From ENR-C20 sp942493145 (GTDB taxonomy: Bacteria > Bacillota > Clostridia > Acetivibrionales > DTU013), in the NCBI GenBank assembly GCA_942493145.1, contig OW818679.1:806001-870000 (forward strand): DNA of 64,000 nucleotides. Reading direction: 5' to 3'. A program made the position numbers and the translations under genes. Under the pieces are notes generated by a model. The model had not been told where the DNA came from and did no database searches. It saw nothing but the letters and a program-made list of their open reading frames with translations. This document shows positions 9,533 to 16,762 of this stretch, piece after piece; positions within the stretch are counted from its first letter, which is position 1; every line of letters begins with the position of its first letter.

Positions 9533-9561
9533 TTGACACAAATGCATCTTTACTATAATAT
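9533..9561 (+). promoter_or_regulatory. Promoter of the T-box/valS transcript
   Basis: TTGACA (9533-9538), a 17-base spacer and TAATAT (9556-9561) closely match the housekeeping consensus. They sit about 30 bases before the T-box leader. Confidence 0.85.
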
Positions 9562-9584
9562 ATGATTTAATATTGAGTTATAAT

Positions 9585-9818
9585 AAAACCATAGATGATG
9601 ATAAAGAGGAGTAGACGGCAAATCAGGTCATCAGAGAGGAAAGCCCACAGGCTGAAAGGCTTTCCGGACACAGGGCTGTCGAAGGTCGCTTTGGAGTTCC
9701 GCAGGAGACTGCGGCGGCAGGAGCCGTTATTTCTGATGAGCAGCCCTTTAAGGGAATTTTGGTGGTACCGCGGAGATAATACCTTCGTCCGAATAGATAA
9801 TCGGATGTGGGTTTTTTT
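9585..9818 (+). ncRNA. T-box leader (valS type)
   Basis: This tRNA-sensing leader has stem I with GAGGAGTA (9607-9614), AGAGAGGAAAGCC (9633-9645), and the T-box sequence TGGTACCGCG (9763-9772), which pairs with the tRNA acceptor end. A terminator follows (ACCTTCGTCCGA paired with TCGGATGTGGGT, then T7). A GTC triplet at 9627-9629 is a candidate valine specifier, although it also fits the lower stem, so that assignment is tentative. Uncharged tRNA-Val should stabilise the antiterminator and allow transcription of the small membrane gene and valS. Confidence 0.92.
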
Positions 9819-9819
9819 A

Positions 9820-9970
9820 TTTTAATGGCGTGATAAGCGGCGCATTACGGCGTTGCATATCGGCCACAACAATCCTCACATATAGAAATATGCTCCGGTT
9901 GCCGTGCCTCATGCGCCTTGTACTGCTTGCTTCTGACGCCATTAAAACTAAAAATGGCGTGATAAGCGGC
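9820..9970. repeat. Palindromic repeat element between T-box and valS operon
   Basis: A 128-base segment (9820-9947) is bounded by perfect 12-base inverted repeats (TTTTAATGGCGT / ACGCCATTAAAA). It contains nested pairs GGCGCA/TGCGCC, CAAC/GTTG and CATAT/ATATG, so it can fold as a long imperfect hairpin. The left 18 bases (AATGGCGTGATAAGCGGC, 9824-9841) recur as a direct repeat at 9953-9970. This is the look of a non-coding dispersed or MITE-like element inserted just after the T-box terminator. No ORF of its own is present. Copy number elsewhere is unknown. Confidence 0.6.
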
Positions 9971-10000
9971 ACTAAAAAATGTTGAACATGAAAGGAGAAC

Positions 10001-10249
10001 ATGGATATGATTATAATGAAAATACTGACTTTTGTGTTCCTGGTAGCCGGCTTTGGGCTGGTGTTCGTGGCGGGGAGCCTTGTGAAGAAATACAGGTTGG
10101 ATGAAAAGGTGGTATGCAATTTCGAGGATGAACTGAGCGAGGATGAGGTGTCGAAATATAAGTTCAACAAGGCATCCGTAAACCTGAAAATGATGGGCCT
10201 GATGATATCGGTACCCGGGCTTATCCTATTGTATCTGACCTATAAATAA
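10001..10249 (+). CDS. Small two-TM membrane protein
   Basis: This 82-residue protein has an N-terminal TM helix (ILTFVFLVAGFGLVFVAG), a charged middle (VKKYRLDEK, FEDELSEDEVSKYKFN) and a second TM (LMISVPGLILLYLTY). AAAGGAG precedes the ATG. It lies downstream of the T-box and 38 bases upstream of valS, so it is likely co-transcribed and valine-tRNA controlled. The family is not recognised; small membrane proteins with a cytoplasmic or external charged linker of this type are often annotated only as hypothetical. Confidence 0.75.
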   Translation: MDMIIMKILTFVFLVAGFGLVFVAGSLVKKYRLDEKVVCNFEDELSEDEVSKYKFNKASVNLKMMGLMISVPGLILLYLTYK

Positions 10250-10287
10250 AGCAGGAAGACATAAAGATTTACGAGGAGGATTTAAAG

Positions 10288-12939
10288 ATGAATGAAAGTG
10301 AAAACCTTGCTAAAACCTACGACCCCAAGCAGGTAGAAGACAGACTCTATGAAAACTGGATGAAGAAGGGCTACTTCCATGCAGTACCCGACAAGAATAA
10401 AAAACCATTTACAATAGTCATACCACCACCGAATATAACAGGACAGCTCCATATGGGACACGCCCTGAACAACACGCTCCAGGATATCCTCATAAGGATG
10501 AAGAGAATGCAGGGCTATAGTGCACTTTGGCTTCCAGGGACTGACCATGCCAGCATAGCGACCGAAGCAAAAATCGTTGACGCCATGGCAAAGGAAGGCC
10601 TTACCAAGGATATGATCGGGAGAGAGAAATTCCTCGAAAGGGCATGGGAATGGAGGCGTGTTTACGGCACCCGCATAGTCGAGCAGCTTAAAAAGCTGGG
10701 CAGCTCCTGCGACTGGGAACGCGAAAGGTTCACTATGGATGAAGGCCTTTCTGAGGCAGTGAAGGAGGTCTTTATCAGGCTGTACAGAAAAGGCCTAATT
10801 TATAAGGGAGAAAGGATTACCAACTGGTGCCCCAACTGCAACACCTCAATCTCTGATATAGAAGTGGAATATGAGGAAAAGGAAGGCAACTTCTGGCATA
10901 TCAGGTATCATGTCAAAGGCAGCGATGAATTTATGACAGTTGCCACCACACGTCCTGAGACGATGCTGGGTGATACCGCTTTGGCAGTACATCCCGATGA
11001 TGACAGGTACAAGCACCTGGTTGGTAAAATTGTGATATTGCCGTTGATGGACAGGGAGATCCCTGTCATCGCCGACGAATATGTCGAGATGGAGTTCGGT
11101 ACAGGCGTTGTAAAAATCACCCCTGCCCATGACCCTAACGACTTTGAAGTTGGCCTCAGGCACAATCTGCCCCAGATAAGGGTCATCTCCGACAGGGGAG
11201 TCATGAACGACGCTGCGAAGCAGTACAAGGGTATGGACAGGTACGATGCGAGAAAGCTTATAGTTGATGACCTTAAAAAGCTTGACCTCCTTGTAAAAGT
11301 AGAAGCCCACACCCACAATGTCGGCACCTGCCAGAGATGCGAAACGGTAATTGAACCGCTCATATCCGAGCAATGGTATGTGAAGATGAAACCCCTTGCC
11401 GAGCCAGCCATAGAGGTGGTTAAAAACGGCACTATTAAATTTGTTCCTGAAAGATTTTCAAAGATATATTACAACTGGATGGAGAACATCCAGGACTGGT
11501 GTATTTCCAGACAGCTCTGGTGGGGACACAGGATACCGGCATACTATTGCAGGAGCTGCGGAAAGGTAATGGTCGAAAGCCATGCACCGGATAAATGCTC
11601 TGATTGTGGTAGCGCCAACATCGAACAGGATCCCGATACTCTCGATACCTGGTTCAGTTCAGCGCTTTGGCCCTTCTCAACTCTTGGATGGCCCGAAAAG
11701 ACGGAAGAGCTTGAATATTTCTACCCGACCGATGTACTGGTTACTGCGCAGGATATAATATTCTTCTGGGTTGCCAGGATGATATTCTCAGGTATGGAGA
11801 ACATGGGCAGGGAACCCTTCAAATATGTATTCATAAACAGCCTTGTAAGGGATGCACAGGGAAGGAAGATGAGCAAGTCGCTGGGCAACGGCATCGATCC
11901 CCTGGAATTGATAGACCAGTACGGAACCGACGCATTAAGATTTGCTCTGAGCATTGGTAATACTCCCGGCAATGATATCAGGTTCTCGACTGAAAAGATA
12001 GAATCCAGCCGTAATTTCGCTAACAAGGTATGGAACGCCTCAAGGTTTGTGTTGATGAATTTCGAAGAGGATATGGATCTTGGCAAGATGGATCCTTCCA
12101 GGTTCACAATGGCTGATAAATGGATCCTCAGCAGGGTCAACACCCTTACTGCTGAAGTGACGGAAAACCTTGAGAAATTCGAGTTGGGCATCGGCCTTCA
12201 GAAGCTGTATGAATTCATATGGGAGGAGTTCTGCGACTGGTATATCGAGCTTGTGAAGCCCAGACTCTATGACAGGGATGATCCGACCAGGCTGGAAGCC
12301 CAGTATTGCCTTAATTATGTCCTCGGGAACGCAATGAAGCTGATCCATCCTTTCATGCCCTTCCTGACAGAGGAGATTTATTCGCATCTTGTTAATGACG
12401 ATGAAAGCATAATGATTTCGAAATGGCCGGAATTCAGACAGGATTATTGCTTCCCTGACGACGAGAAGAGGATGGCACTGATTATGGATGCCGTCAAGAG
12501 TATAAGGAATACCAGGGTTGAAATGAATGTCCCACCGTCCAGAAAAGCGAAGGTCATATTCGTTGCAGGAGAGGAAGAGGGGAAGGTGCTGAAGGCCGGT
12601 GGACGCTTCTTTGAGAGGCTGGCAGGTGCTTCTGAAATTTCCGTCCAGAGCGACAAGACTGGTATATCACCTGACGCGGTATCTGCGGTTATTGCAGGAG
12701 TCGAGATATTTATACCCCTTGAAGAGCTTATTGACCTCGAAAAGGAGATGGAACGTCTCCAGAAGGAAAAAGCCACGCTTGAGAAGGAAGTGGAGAGGGT
12801 TAACAGCAAGCTGAACAACGAAGGCTTTGTCGCAAAGGCACCCCCGAAGCTCATCGAAGAGGAGAAGGCCAAGAGGGAGAAATATCTGGAGATGTACTCC
12901 AAGGTAGCCGAGAGGATAGAGAGTCTTGGTAAGAGGTAG
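10288..12939 (+). CDS. valS: Valyl-tRNA synthetase
   Basis: This 883-residue class I synthetase joins valine to tRNA-Val. The HIGH signature is PPPNITGQLHMGHALN (about 48-63) and the KMSKS loop is GRKMSKSLGNG (about 528-538). An editing (CP1) domain lies between (TTRPETMLGDTAL, HDPNDFEVG). A Cys cluster (CRSCGKVMVE..CSDCGS) suggests a structural zinc site. The C-terminus is the ValS-specific tRNA-binding coiled coil (LIDLEKEMERLQKEKATLEK). Length matches the family. GGAGG lies 11 bases before the ATG. It is controlled by the upstream T-box. Confidence 0.98.
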   Translation: MNESENLAKTYDPKQVEDRLYENWMKKGYFHAVPDKNKKPFTIVIPPPNITGQLHMGHALNNTLQDILIRMKRMQGYSALWLPGTDHASIATEAKIVDAMAKEGLTKDMIGREKFLERAWEWRRVYGTRIVEQLKKLGSSCDWERERFTMDEGLSEAVKEVFIRLYRKGLIYKGERITNWCPNCNTSISDIEVEYEEKEGNFWHIRYHVKGSDEFMTVATTRPETMLGDTALAVHPDDDRYKHLVGKIVILPLMDREIPVIADEYVEMEFGTGVVKITPAHDPNDFEVGLRHNLPQIRVISDRGVMNDAAKQYKGMDRYDARKLIVDDLKKLDLLVKVEAHTHNVGTCQRCETVIEPLISEQWYVKMKPLAEPAIEVVKNGTIKFVPERFSKIYYNWMENIQDWCISRQLWWGHRIPAYYCRSCGKVMVESHAPDKCSDCGSANIEQDPDTLDTWFSSALWPFSTLGWPEKTEELEYFYPTDVLVTAQDIIFFWVARMIFSGMENMGREPFKYVFINSLVRDAQGRKMSKSLGNGIDPLELIDQYGTDALRFALSIGNTPGNDIRFSTEKIESSRNFANKVWNASRFVLMNFEEDMDLGKMDPSRFTMADKWILSRVNTLTAEVTENLEKFELGIGLQKLYEFIWEEFCDWYIELVKPRLYDRDDPTRLEAQYCLNYVLGNAMKLIHPFMPFLTEEIYSHLVNDDESIMISKWPEFRQDYCFPDDEKRMALIMDAVKSIRNTRVEMNVPPSRKAKVIFVAGEEEGKVLKAGGRFFERLAGASEISVQSDKTGISPDAVSAVIAGVEIFIPLEELIDLEKEMERLQKEKATLEKEVERVNSKLNNEGFVAKAPPKLIEEEKAKREKYLEMYSKVAERIESLGKR

Positions 12940-13035
12940 AGTGGCAGAGTGGTAGATTGCCCGCCTTTTGCTTATTGCAGGCTGTTAGATTTTGTGTTAT
13001 CATTCTTTTATTATTTGTATTGAAACCACTTATTT

Positions 13036-13119
13036 AACTGCAATGATGCAGTTGTGACACAGCGATGAAGCTTTTCGGAGACAGGACATTAATAGGCCTG
13101 TCACCGGAAAGCTTTCTTT
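13036..13119 (+). promoter_or_regulatory. ANTAR-type two-hairpin leader with terminator, upstream of the ANTAR gene
   Basis: Hairpin 1 is AACTGC-[AATGAT]-GCAGTT (13036-13053), with a hexaloop having A1 and G4. After a 7-base linker, a small hairpin AGC-[GATGAA]-GCT (13061-13072) has G4 and shares its 3' arm with the 5' arm of a terminator-like stem. In that stem AAGCTTTTCGG (13068-13078) pairs with CCGGAAAGCTT (13104-13114), followed by a TTTCTTT tract. The two folds are mutually exclusive. The terminator may also end valS. Self-control of the ANTAR gene is inferred. Confidence 0.55.
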
Positions 13120-13167
13120 GATTATATGAAACAAGCAACTAATTTTTTTGAAAGGAGGTCGGAAATA

Positions 13168-13758
13168 ATGGATAATGTAAAATTCATGCTTTATGGACAG
13201 GATAAAAAGCTTTTATCCGGTGTAAAAAACACATTAACGTCTGGTGGCCATATTTTTACAGGCTTTTCAAGCAATCCATCCGGAATACTGAGGCATGTGA
13301 GAAGCATTCAACCCGACCTTCTGATGATAGAGGTGACCGGCAGCTTTTCTGAAGTAAGATCAACCATCGAAGTGATTGATGATGAGGTTCTGGCTGCCTG
13401 CATATTGATTCTTGATTCCAGAGCTGATGACGCATTTGATTTTCTAAAAAAGTCACGGGTAGTAACTTACATAACAAAACCTGTGTACGATGTAGTCCTT
13501 ATGCAGATAGTCGATCTGTCGACCGGCAATTACCGTAGAGTAAGGGAGTATGAGGAGAAGGTCAGTGAACTTGATAATGCCCTTAAGAATAGAAAGCTGG
13601 TGGAGAAGGCCAAGTGGCTCCTTGTTGAGAAGCATGGCATGACTGAGAATGAAGCATATGATGCGATCAGGAAAAAAAGCAGGGACAACAGGATGACAAT
13701 GAAGGACATGGCAGAGGCTATAATCCTTGCCGGAGGCACAGATATGAAGAAAAGGTGA
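13168..13758 (+). CDS. ANTAR-domain RNA-binding antiterminator with pseudo-receiver
   Basis: This cytoplasmic regulator has 196 residues. The N-terminal half (1-120) resembles a response-regulator receiver, but the phospho-acceptor Asp position reads Glu (PDLLMIEV), so phosphorylation there is not expected. A coiled coil (REYEEKVSELDNALKNRKL) leads to a C-terminal ANTAR domain (about 145-190: VEKAKWLLVEKHGMTENEA, then RMTMKDMAEAII). ANTAR proteins bind paired hexaloop hairpins and block terminators. AAAGGAGG supports ATG 13168. It precedes PII, Amt and nif genes whose leaders carry such hairpins, so it is the likely regulator of the whole island. Confidence 0.9.
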   Translation: MDNVKFMLYGQDKKLLSGVKNTLTSGGHIFTGFSSNPSGILRHVRSIQPDLLMIEVTGSFSEVRSTIEVIDDEVLAACILILDSRADDAFDFLKKSRVVTYITKPVYDVVLMQIVDLSTGNYRRVREYEEKVSELDNALKNRKLVEKAKWLLVEKHGMTENEAYDAIRKKSRDNRMTMKDMAEAIILAGGTDMKKR

Positions 13759-13835
13759 AATTCCTGCAAAAATGAAGCTAAAAAACATAACAAGCTGCAA
13801 AAAACAAATTAATTATTAAAATTTTCAAAAAACTC

Positions 13836-13864
13836 TTGCATTTTTGCAGGATGCATGCTAATAT
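13836..13864 (+). promoter_or_regulatory. Promoter upstream of the first PII leader
   Basis: TTGCAT (13836-13841), a 17-base spacer and TAATAT (13859-13864) form a housekeeping-type promoter. Transcription would begin just before the hairpin leader at 13896, leaving the leader complete in the RNA. A sigma-54 element was looked for and not found. Confidence 0.75.
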
Positions 13865-13895
13865 GAATTCAATAATTGAATTAACATGAGGGGCA

Positions 13896-13977
13896 GATAT
13901 TCAAGGGTGGATATCATAACCTAAGGCCATGACGCCAGATTCGTAAGTTTTAAAACTTACGGGAGCTGGCGTTTTTT
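13896..13977 (+). promoter_or_regulatory. ANTAR-type two-hairpin leader with terminator, upstream of PII gene 1
   Basis: Hairpin 1 is GATATTC-[AAGGGT]-GGATATC (13896-13915), a 7-bp stem with one G-T pair and a hexaloop carrying A1 and G4. After a short linker, hairpin 2 is GGC-[CATGAC]-GCC (13925-13936). Its 3' arm belongs to the 5' arm of a strong terminator, ACGCCAG (13932-13938) pairing with CTGGCGT (13966-13972) around an inner CGTAAG/CTTACG stem and ending in T6. Hairpin 2 and the terminator cannot coexist. ANTAR protein binding should favour read-through. Confidence 0.75.
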
Positions 13978-14018
13978 GTTTTTAAGATTTTTAGTACGTA
14001 GATGAAGGAGTTGAGGTT

Positions 14019-14357
14019 ATGAAGAAACTGGAGGTTATTACAAGACCTGAAAAGCTGGAGGATGTCAAGGAACTGTCAAACAGTCTTGGCATATATGGAA
14101 TGACAGCAAGCATGGTTTCAGGCTGCGGACTGCAGAAAGGCCGGAAGGAGATATACAGGGGAACGGAATACAGCATCAACCTGCTCCCGAAGATCAAAAT
14201 TGAAATGGTTGTAAGGGATGAAATGGTGGAGAGCCTTATAGACGGTCTGATAAATAAGGTAAAGACCGGCGAGGTGGGAGACGGTAAGATATTTGTTTAT
14301 GATGTGGTTGATGCTGTACGGATCAGAACCGGCGAACGGGGCGAAAAAGCAATATAA
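14019..14357 (+). CDS. PII nitrogen regulatory protein (GlnK/GlnB family), copy 1
   Basis: This trimeric 112-residue sensor of 2-oxoglutarate and ATP/ADP typically docks on Amt channels. It opens MKKLEVITRPEKLEDVKEL and keeps the T-loop YRGTEYSINLLPK with the Tyr-51 equivalent, plus the B-loop TGEVGDGKIFVYDV and the C-terminal IRTGERGEKAI. GAAGGAG lies upstream of the ATG. It sits between the ANTAR-type leader and an amt gene, the classic glnK-amt pairing, so inhibition of the adjacent channel under nitrogen excess is the likely role. Whether the Tyr is modified here is unknown. Confidence 0.95.
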   Translation: MKKLEVITRPEKLEDVKELSNSLGIYGMTASMVSGCGLQKGRKEIYRGTEYSINLLPKIKIEMVVRDEMVESLIDGLINKVKTGEVGDGKIFVYDVVDAVRIRTGERGEKAI

Positions 14358-14420
14358 GCAAGCGAAAAAGCAATATAAACAAGCAAAAAAGCAACATTAA
14401 CAATCGAAGAAGCAATGTAA
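14338..14420 (+). repeat. Degenerate tandem repeat at the 3' end of PII gene 1
   Basis: The last codons of the gene (GCGAAAAAGCAATATAA) are repeated about three more times downstream with drift (AGCGAAAAAGCAATATAA, AGCAAAAAAGCAACATTAA, TCGAAGAAGCAATGTAA). The period is about 21 bases and the copies fill most of the PII-amt gap. It looks like a local duplication of the gene's own 3' end. Confidence 0.7.
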
Positions 14421-14444
14421 AGGTATTTTAAGGAGGTATAAGAA

Positions 14445-16259
14445 ATGAAAAAGATCAGCCTGAAACTTATAATGACAGTTTTTATCATAGCAATTATAGC
14501 CTGTCTGCCTTTTGCAGCATTTGCAGAGGACGCTGCGGCAGCAATAGACACCGGTGATACTGCATTTATATTCGTCTCAACTGTATTGGTGTTCTTAATG
14601 ACACCAGCACTTGCTTTCTTCTATGGCGGTATGGTAAGAAAGAAAAACGTACTTAATACAATGATGAATTCCTTCATAATAATAGCGCTGGTTTCCATCC
14701 AGTGGGTGCTCATAGGCTATACAATAGCCTTCGGCCCGGATAAGTTCAATCTTTTCGGCAGCTTTGACTGGTTCGGCCTGAGCGGTATAGGGGCAGCACC
14801 AAATGCCGATTATGCAGGGACAATACCCCAATCGCTGTTCGTGCTTTTTCAGATGATGTTTGCAATCATCACAGCAGCTCTTATTACCGGCTCAATCGCC
14901 GAGAGAATGCGCTTTCCTGCATTCATAGCATTCATACTCATCTGGTCCACACTGGTTTACGATCCCCTGGCTCACTGGGTATGGGGAGTGGGAGGATGGC
15001 TCAGGAACCTTGGCGCACTGGACTTCGCAGGTGGAACGGTCGTTCATATAAGCTCTGGTATCGCAGGACTCACTGCAGCACTTGTGCTGGGTAGACGAAA
15101 GGGCTACGGGTCTTCGCCGATGGTGCCGCACAATATTCCATTTACAGTACTCGGAGCAGGTCTGCTTTGGTTTGGGTGGTTCGGGTTTAACGGTGGCAGT
15201 GCCTTGTCTGCAAATGGTCTTGCGATGAGTGCATTCCTTGTTACAAATACAGCAGCAGCAGCAGCGACCCTTTCATGGGTGGTGATTGAGTGGCTGCATC
15301 GCGGCAAACCCACAATGCTTGGAGCGGCTACCGGAGCAGTGGTAGGCCTTGTGGCAATAACTCCGGCAGCAGGCTTTGTGAGTGTAATGCCGGCAATACT
15401 TATAGGACTTATTGTAAGCCCGTTGTGCTACTTTGCAATAAGTGTAGTCAAAAACAAGTTTCGTTACGACGATTCACTCGATGCATTCGGATGCCATGGT
15501 ATTGGTGGTATATGGGGAGCACTCGCAACAGGATTGTTCGCAAGCAAGGAGGTTAACCCGCTGGGCAACAATGGTCTATTCTTCGGAAACCCTGGACAGC
15601 TTGGTATTCAGGCCCTAAGTGTAGTAGTAACAATTGTGTTTTCTGCGGTAATGACGTTCCTTATTCTCAAAGGAATTTCGCTCTTCACCAAACTCCGCGC
15701 TTCGGAGAAGGATGAAGATGAGGGCCTTGACATAGCACAGCATGGAGAGGATGCATATCCTGACTTTTCAGGTGTCAGCGAGTTTAGCTTTGATTCCTCC
15801 AATTTTGCAGAAATCAAGCAATCAGCCAGTCCTGCTGCTGTTGTCAATATCAATCAGGCTGTTCCGGTTGAGGTCGTAAGAAAACCCGAAACTGCAAGTG
15901 ATTCGGATGTAAAAATGACGAAGATTGATATAATTACAAAGCAGAGCAAGTTCGAAGCTTTGAAAGCTGCTATGAATGGAATTGGAGTAACCGGCATGAC
16001 AGTAACCCAGGTATTGGGATGCGGTATTCAAAAAGGCAAGCCGGAGTTCTACCGTGGTGTCACCGTTGAAATGGATCTCCTTCCAAAGATAGAAGTAGAA
16101 ATTGTGGTATCCAAGGTTCCGGTCAGGACAGTAATTGAAACTGCAAAAAAAGCTCTTTATACAGGTCACATCGGTGACGGCAAGATTTTTGTATATGATG
16201 TCGAGAATGTTATAAGGGTACGTACCGGCGACGAAGGATATGATGCATTGCAGGATTAA
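14445..16259 (+). CDS. Ammonium transporter with C-terminal PII domain (Amt-PII fusion)
   Basis: This 604-residue membrane protein has a signal-like N-terminus (FAAFAEDAAAAIDTGDTAF) and eleven predicted helices of an Amt channel over about 30-425. Amt marks include AFFYGGMVRKKNVLNTMM, DFAGGTVVHISSGIAGL with the pore His, and DSLDAFGCHGIGGIWG with the second pore His. The cytosolic tail (GLDIAQHGEDAYPDF) then leads through a linker into a complete PII domain (about 489-604: TKIDIITKQSKFEALKAAM). The fused T-loop is YRGVTVEMDLLPK, so the Tyr-51 position is Val. AAGGAGG precedes the ATG. It probably carries a built-in gate plus docking for free PII. Confidence 0.95.
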   Translation: MKKISLKLIMTVFIIAIIACLPFAAFAEDAAAAIDTGDTAFIFVSTVLVFLMTPALAFFYGGMVRKKNVLNTMMNSFIIIALVSIQWVLIGYTIAFGPDKFNLFGSFDWFGLSGIGAAPNADYAGTIPQSLFVLFQMMFAIITAALITGSIAERMRFPAFIAFILIWSTLVYDPLAHWVWGVGGWLRNLGALDFAGGTVVHISSGIAGLTAALVLGRRKGYGSSPMVPHNIPFTVLGAGLLWFGWFGFNGGSALSANGLAMSAFLVTNTAAAAATLSWVVIEWLHRGKPTMLGAATGAVVGLVAITPAAGFVSVMPAILIGLIVSPLCYFAISVVKNKFRYDDSLDAFGCHGIGGIWGALATGLFASKEVNPLGNNGLFFGNPGQLGIQALSVVVTIVFSAVMTFLILKGISLFTKLRASEKDEDEGLDIAQHGEDAYPDFSGVSEFSFDSSNFAEIKQSASPAAVVNINQAVPVEVVRKPETASDSDVKMTKIDIITKQSKFEALKAAMNGIGVTGMTVTQVLGCGIQKGKPEFYRGVTVEMDLLPKIEVEIVVSKVPVRTVIETAKKALYTGHIGDGKIFVYDVENVIRVRTGDEGYDALQD

Positions 16260-16278
16260 TTAACGATATTAAACGATA

Positions 16279-16352
16279 TTATAAAAAGTGAATTTATAAA
16301 GGCCATGACGCCAGATTCGTAGGATAAAAACTACGGGTACTGGCGTTTTTTT
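16279..16352 (+). promoter_or_regulatory. ANTAR-type leader with terminator, upstream of PII gene 2
   Basis: The GGC-[CATGAC]-GCC hairpin (16301-16312) and terminator (ACGCCAG 16308-16314 with CTGGCGT 16340-16346, then T7) match those at PII gene 1. The inner stem has covaried from CGTAAG/CTTACG to CGTAG/CTACG, which supports a real RNA structure. Upstream, TTATAAA (16279-16285) pairs with TTTATAA (16293-16299) around AAGTGAA. With one bulged A the loop becomes the hexamer AGTGAA, having A1 and G4. It also ends the amt-PII transcript. Confidence 0.7.
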
Positions 16353-16378
16353 ATAAAAAATGTGAAGGAGTGAAGGTT

Positions 16379-16717
16379 ATGAAGAAACTGGAAGTTATTA
16401 CAAGACCGGAGAAGCTTGAGGATATCAAGGAATTGGCTAACAGCCTCGGAATCTATGGAATGACGGCAAGCATGGTTTCAGGTTGCGGAATGCAAAAGGG
16501 CAGGAAGGAAATATACAGAGGAACTGAATACAGCATAAACCTTCTGCCGAAGGTAAAAATTGAGATGGTTGTCAGGGATGAAGCAGTTGAAGATCTTATT
16601 GAAGGTATAAGCAAAAAAGTTAGAACCGGTGAAGTGGGAGACGGAAAGATTTTCGTATATAACCTGGATAACGCCATCAGGATAAGGACCGGAGAGCGTG
16701 GAGAAAAAGCTCTATAA
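16379..16717 (+). CDS. PII nitrogen regulatory protein, copy 2
   Basis: This 112-residue PII protein is nearly identical to the first copy (MKKLEVITRPEKLEDIKELA, T-loop YRGTEYSINLLPK, TGEVGDGKIFVYNLDN). The ATG at 16379 is preferred over the GTG at 16370 because GAAGGAG lies at 16364-16370. Leader, PII and amt recur here as a duplicated block, and the next gene is a plain amt without a fused PII domain. The two soluble PII copies may therefore serve different channels, which is inference from pairing. Confidence 0.95.
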   Translation: MKKLEVITRPEKLEDIKELANSLGIYGMTASMVSGCGMQKGRKEIYRGTEYSINLLPKVKIEMVVRDEAVEDLIEGISKKVRTGEVGDGKIFVYNLDNAIRIRTGERGEKAL

Positions 16718-16762
16718 GTTATAGTAACTGAGTTGATAAATATTTATTGAGGAGATGATTTT

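Noticed and set aside
9595..9825. Protein-coding ORF in the valS leader
   Set aside because: The stretch is the T-box RNA with conserved TGGTACCGCG and terminator; the ORF is accidental.
13830..13850. Sigma-54 (-24/-12) promoter before PII gene 1
   Set aside because: The two TTGC-like motifs are 9 bases apart instead of the required 12 between GG and GC, while a 17-spaced housekeeping promoter fits well.
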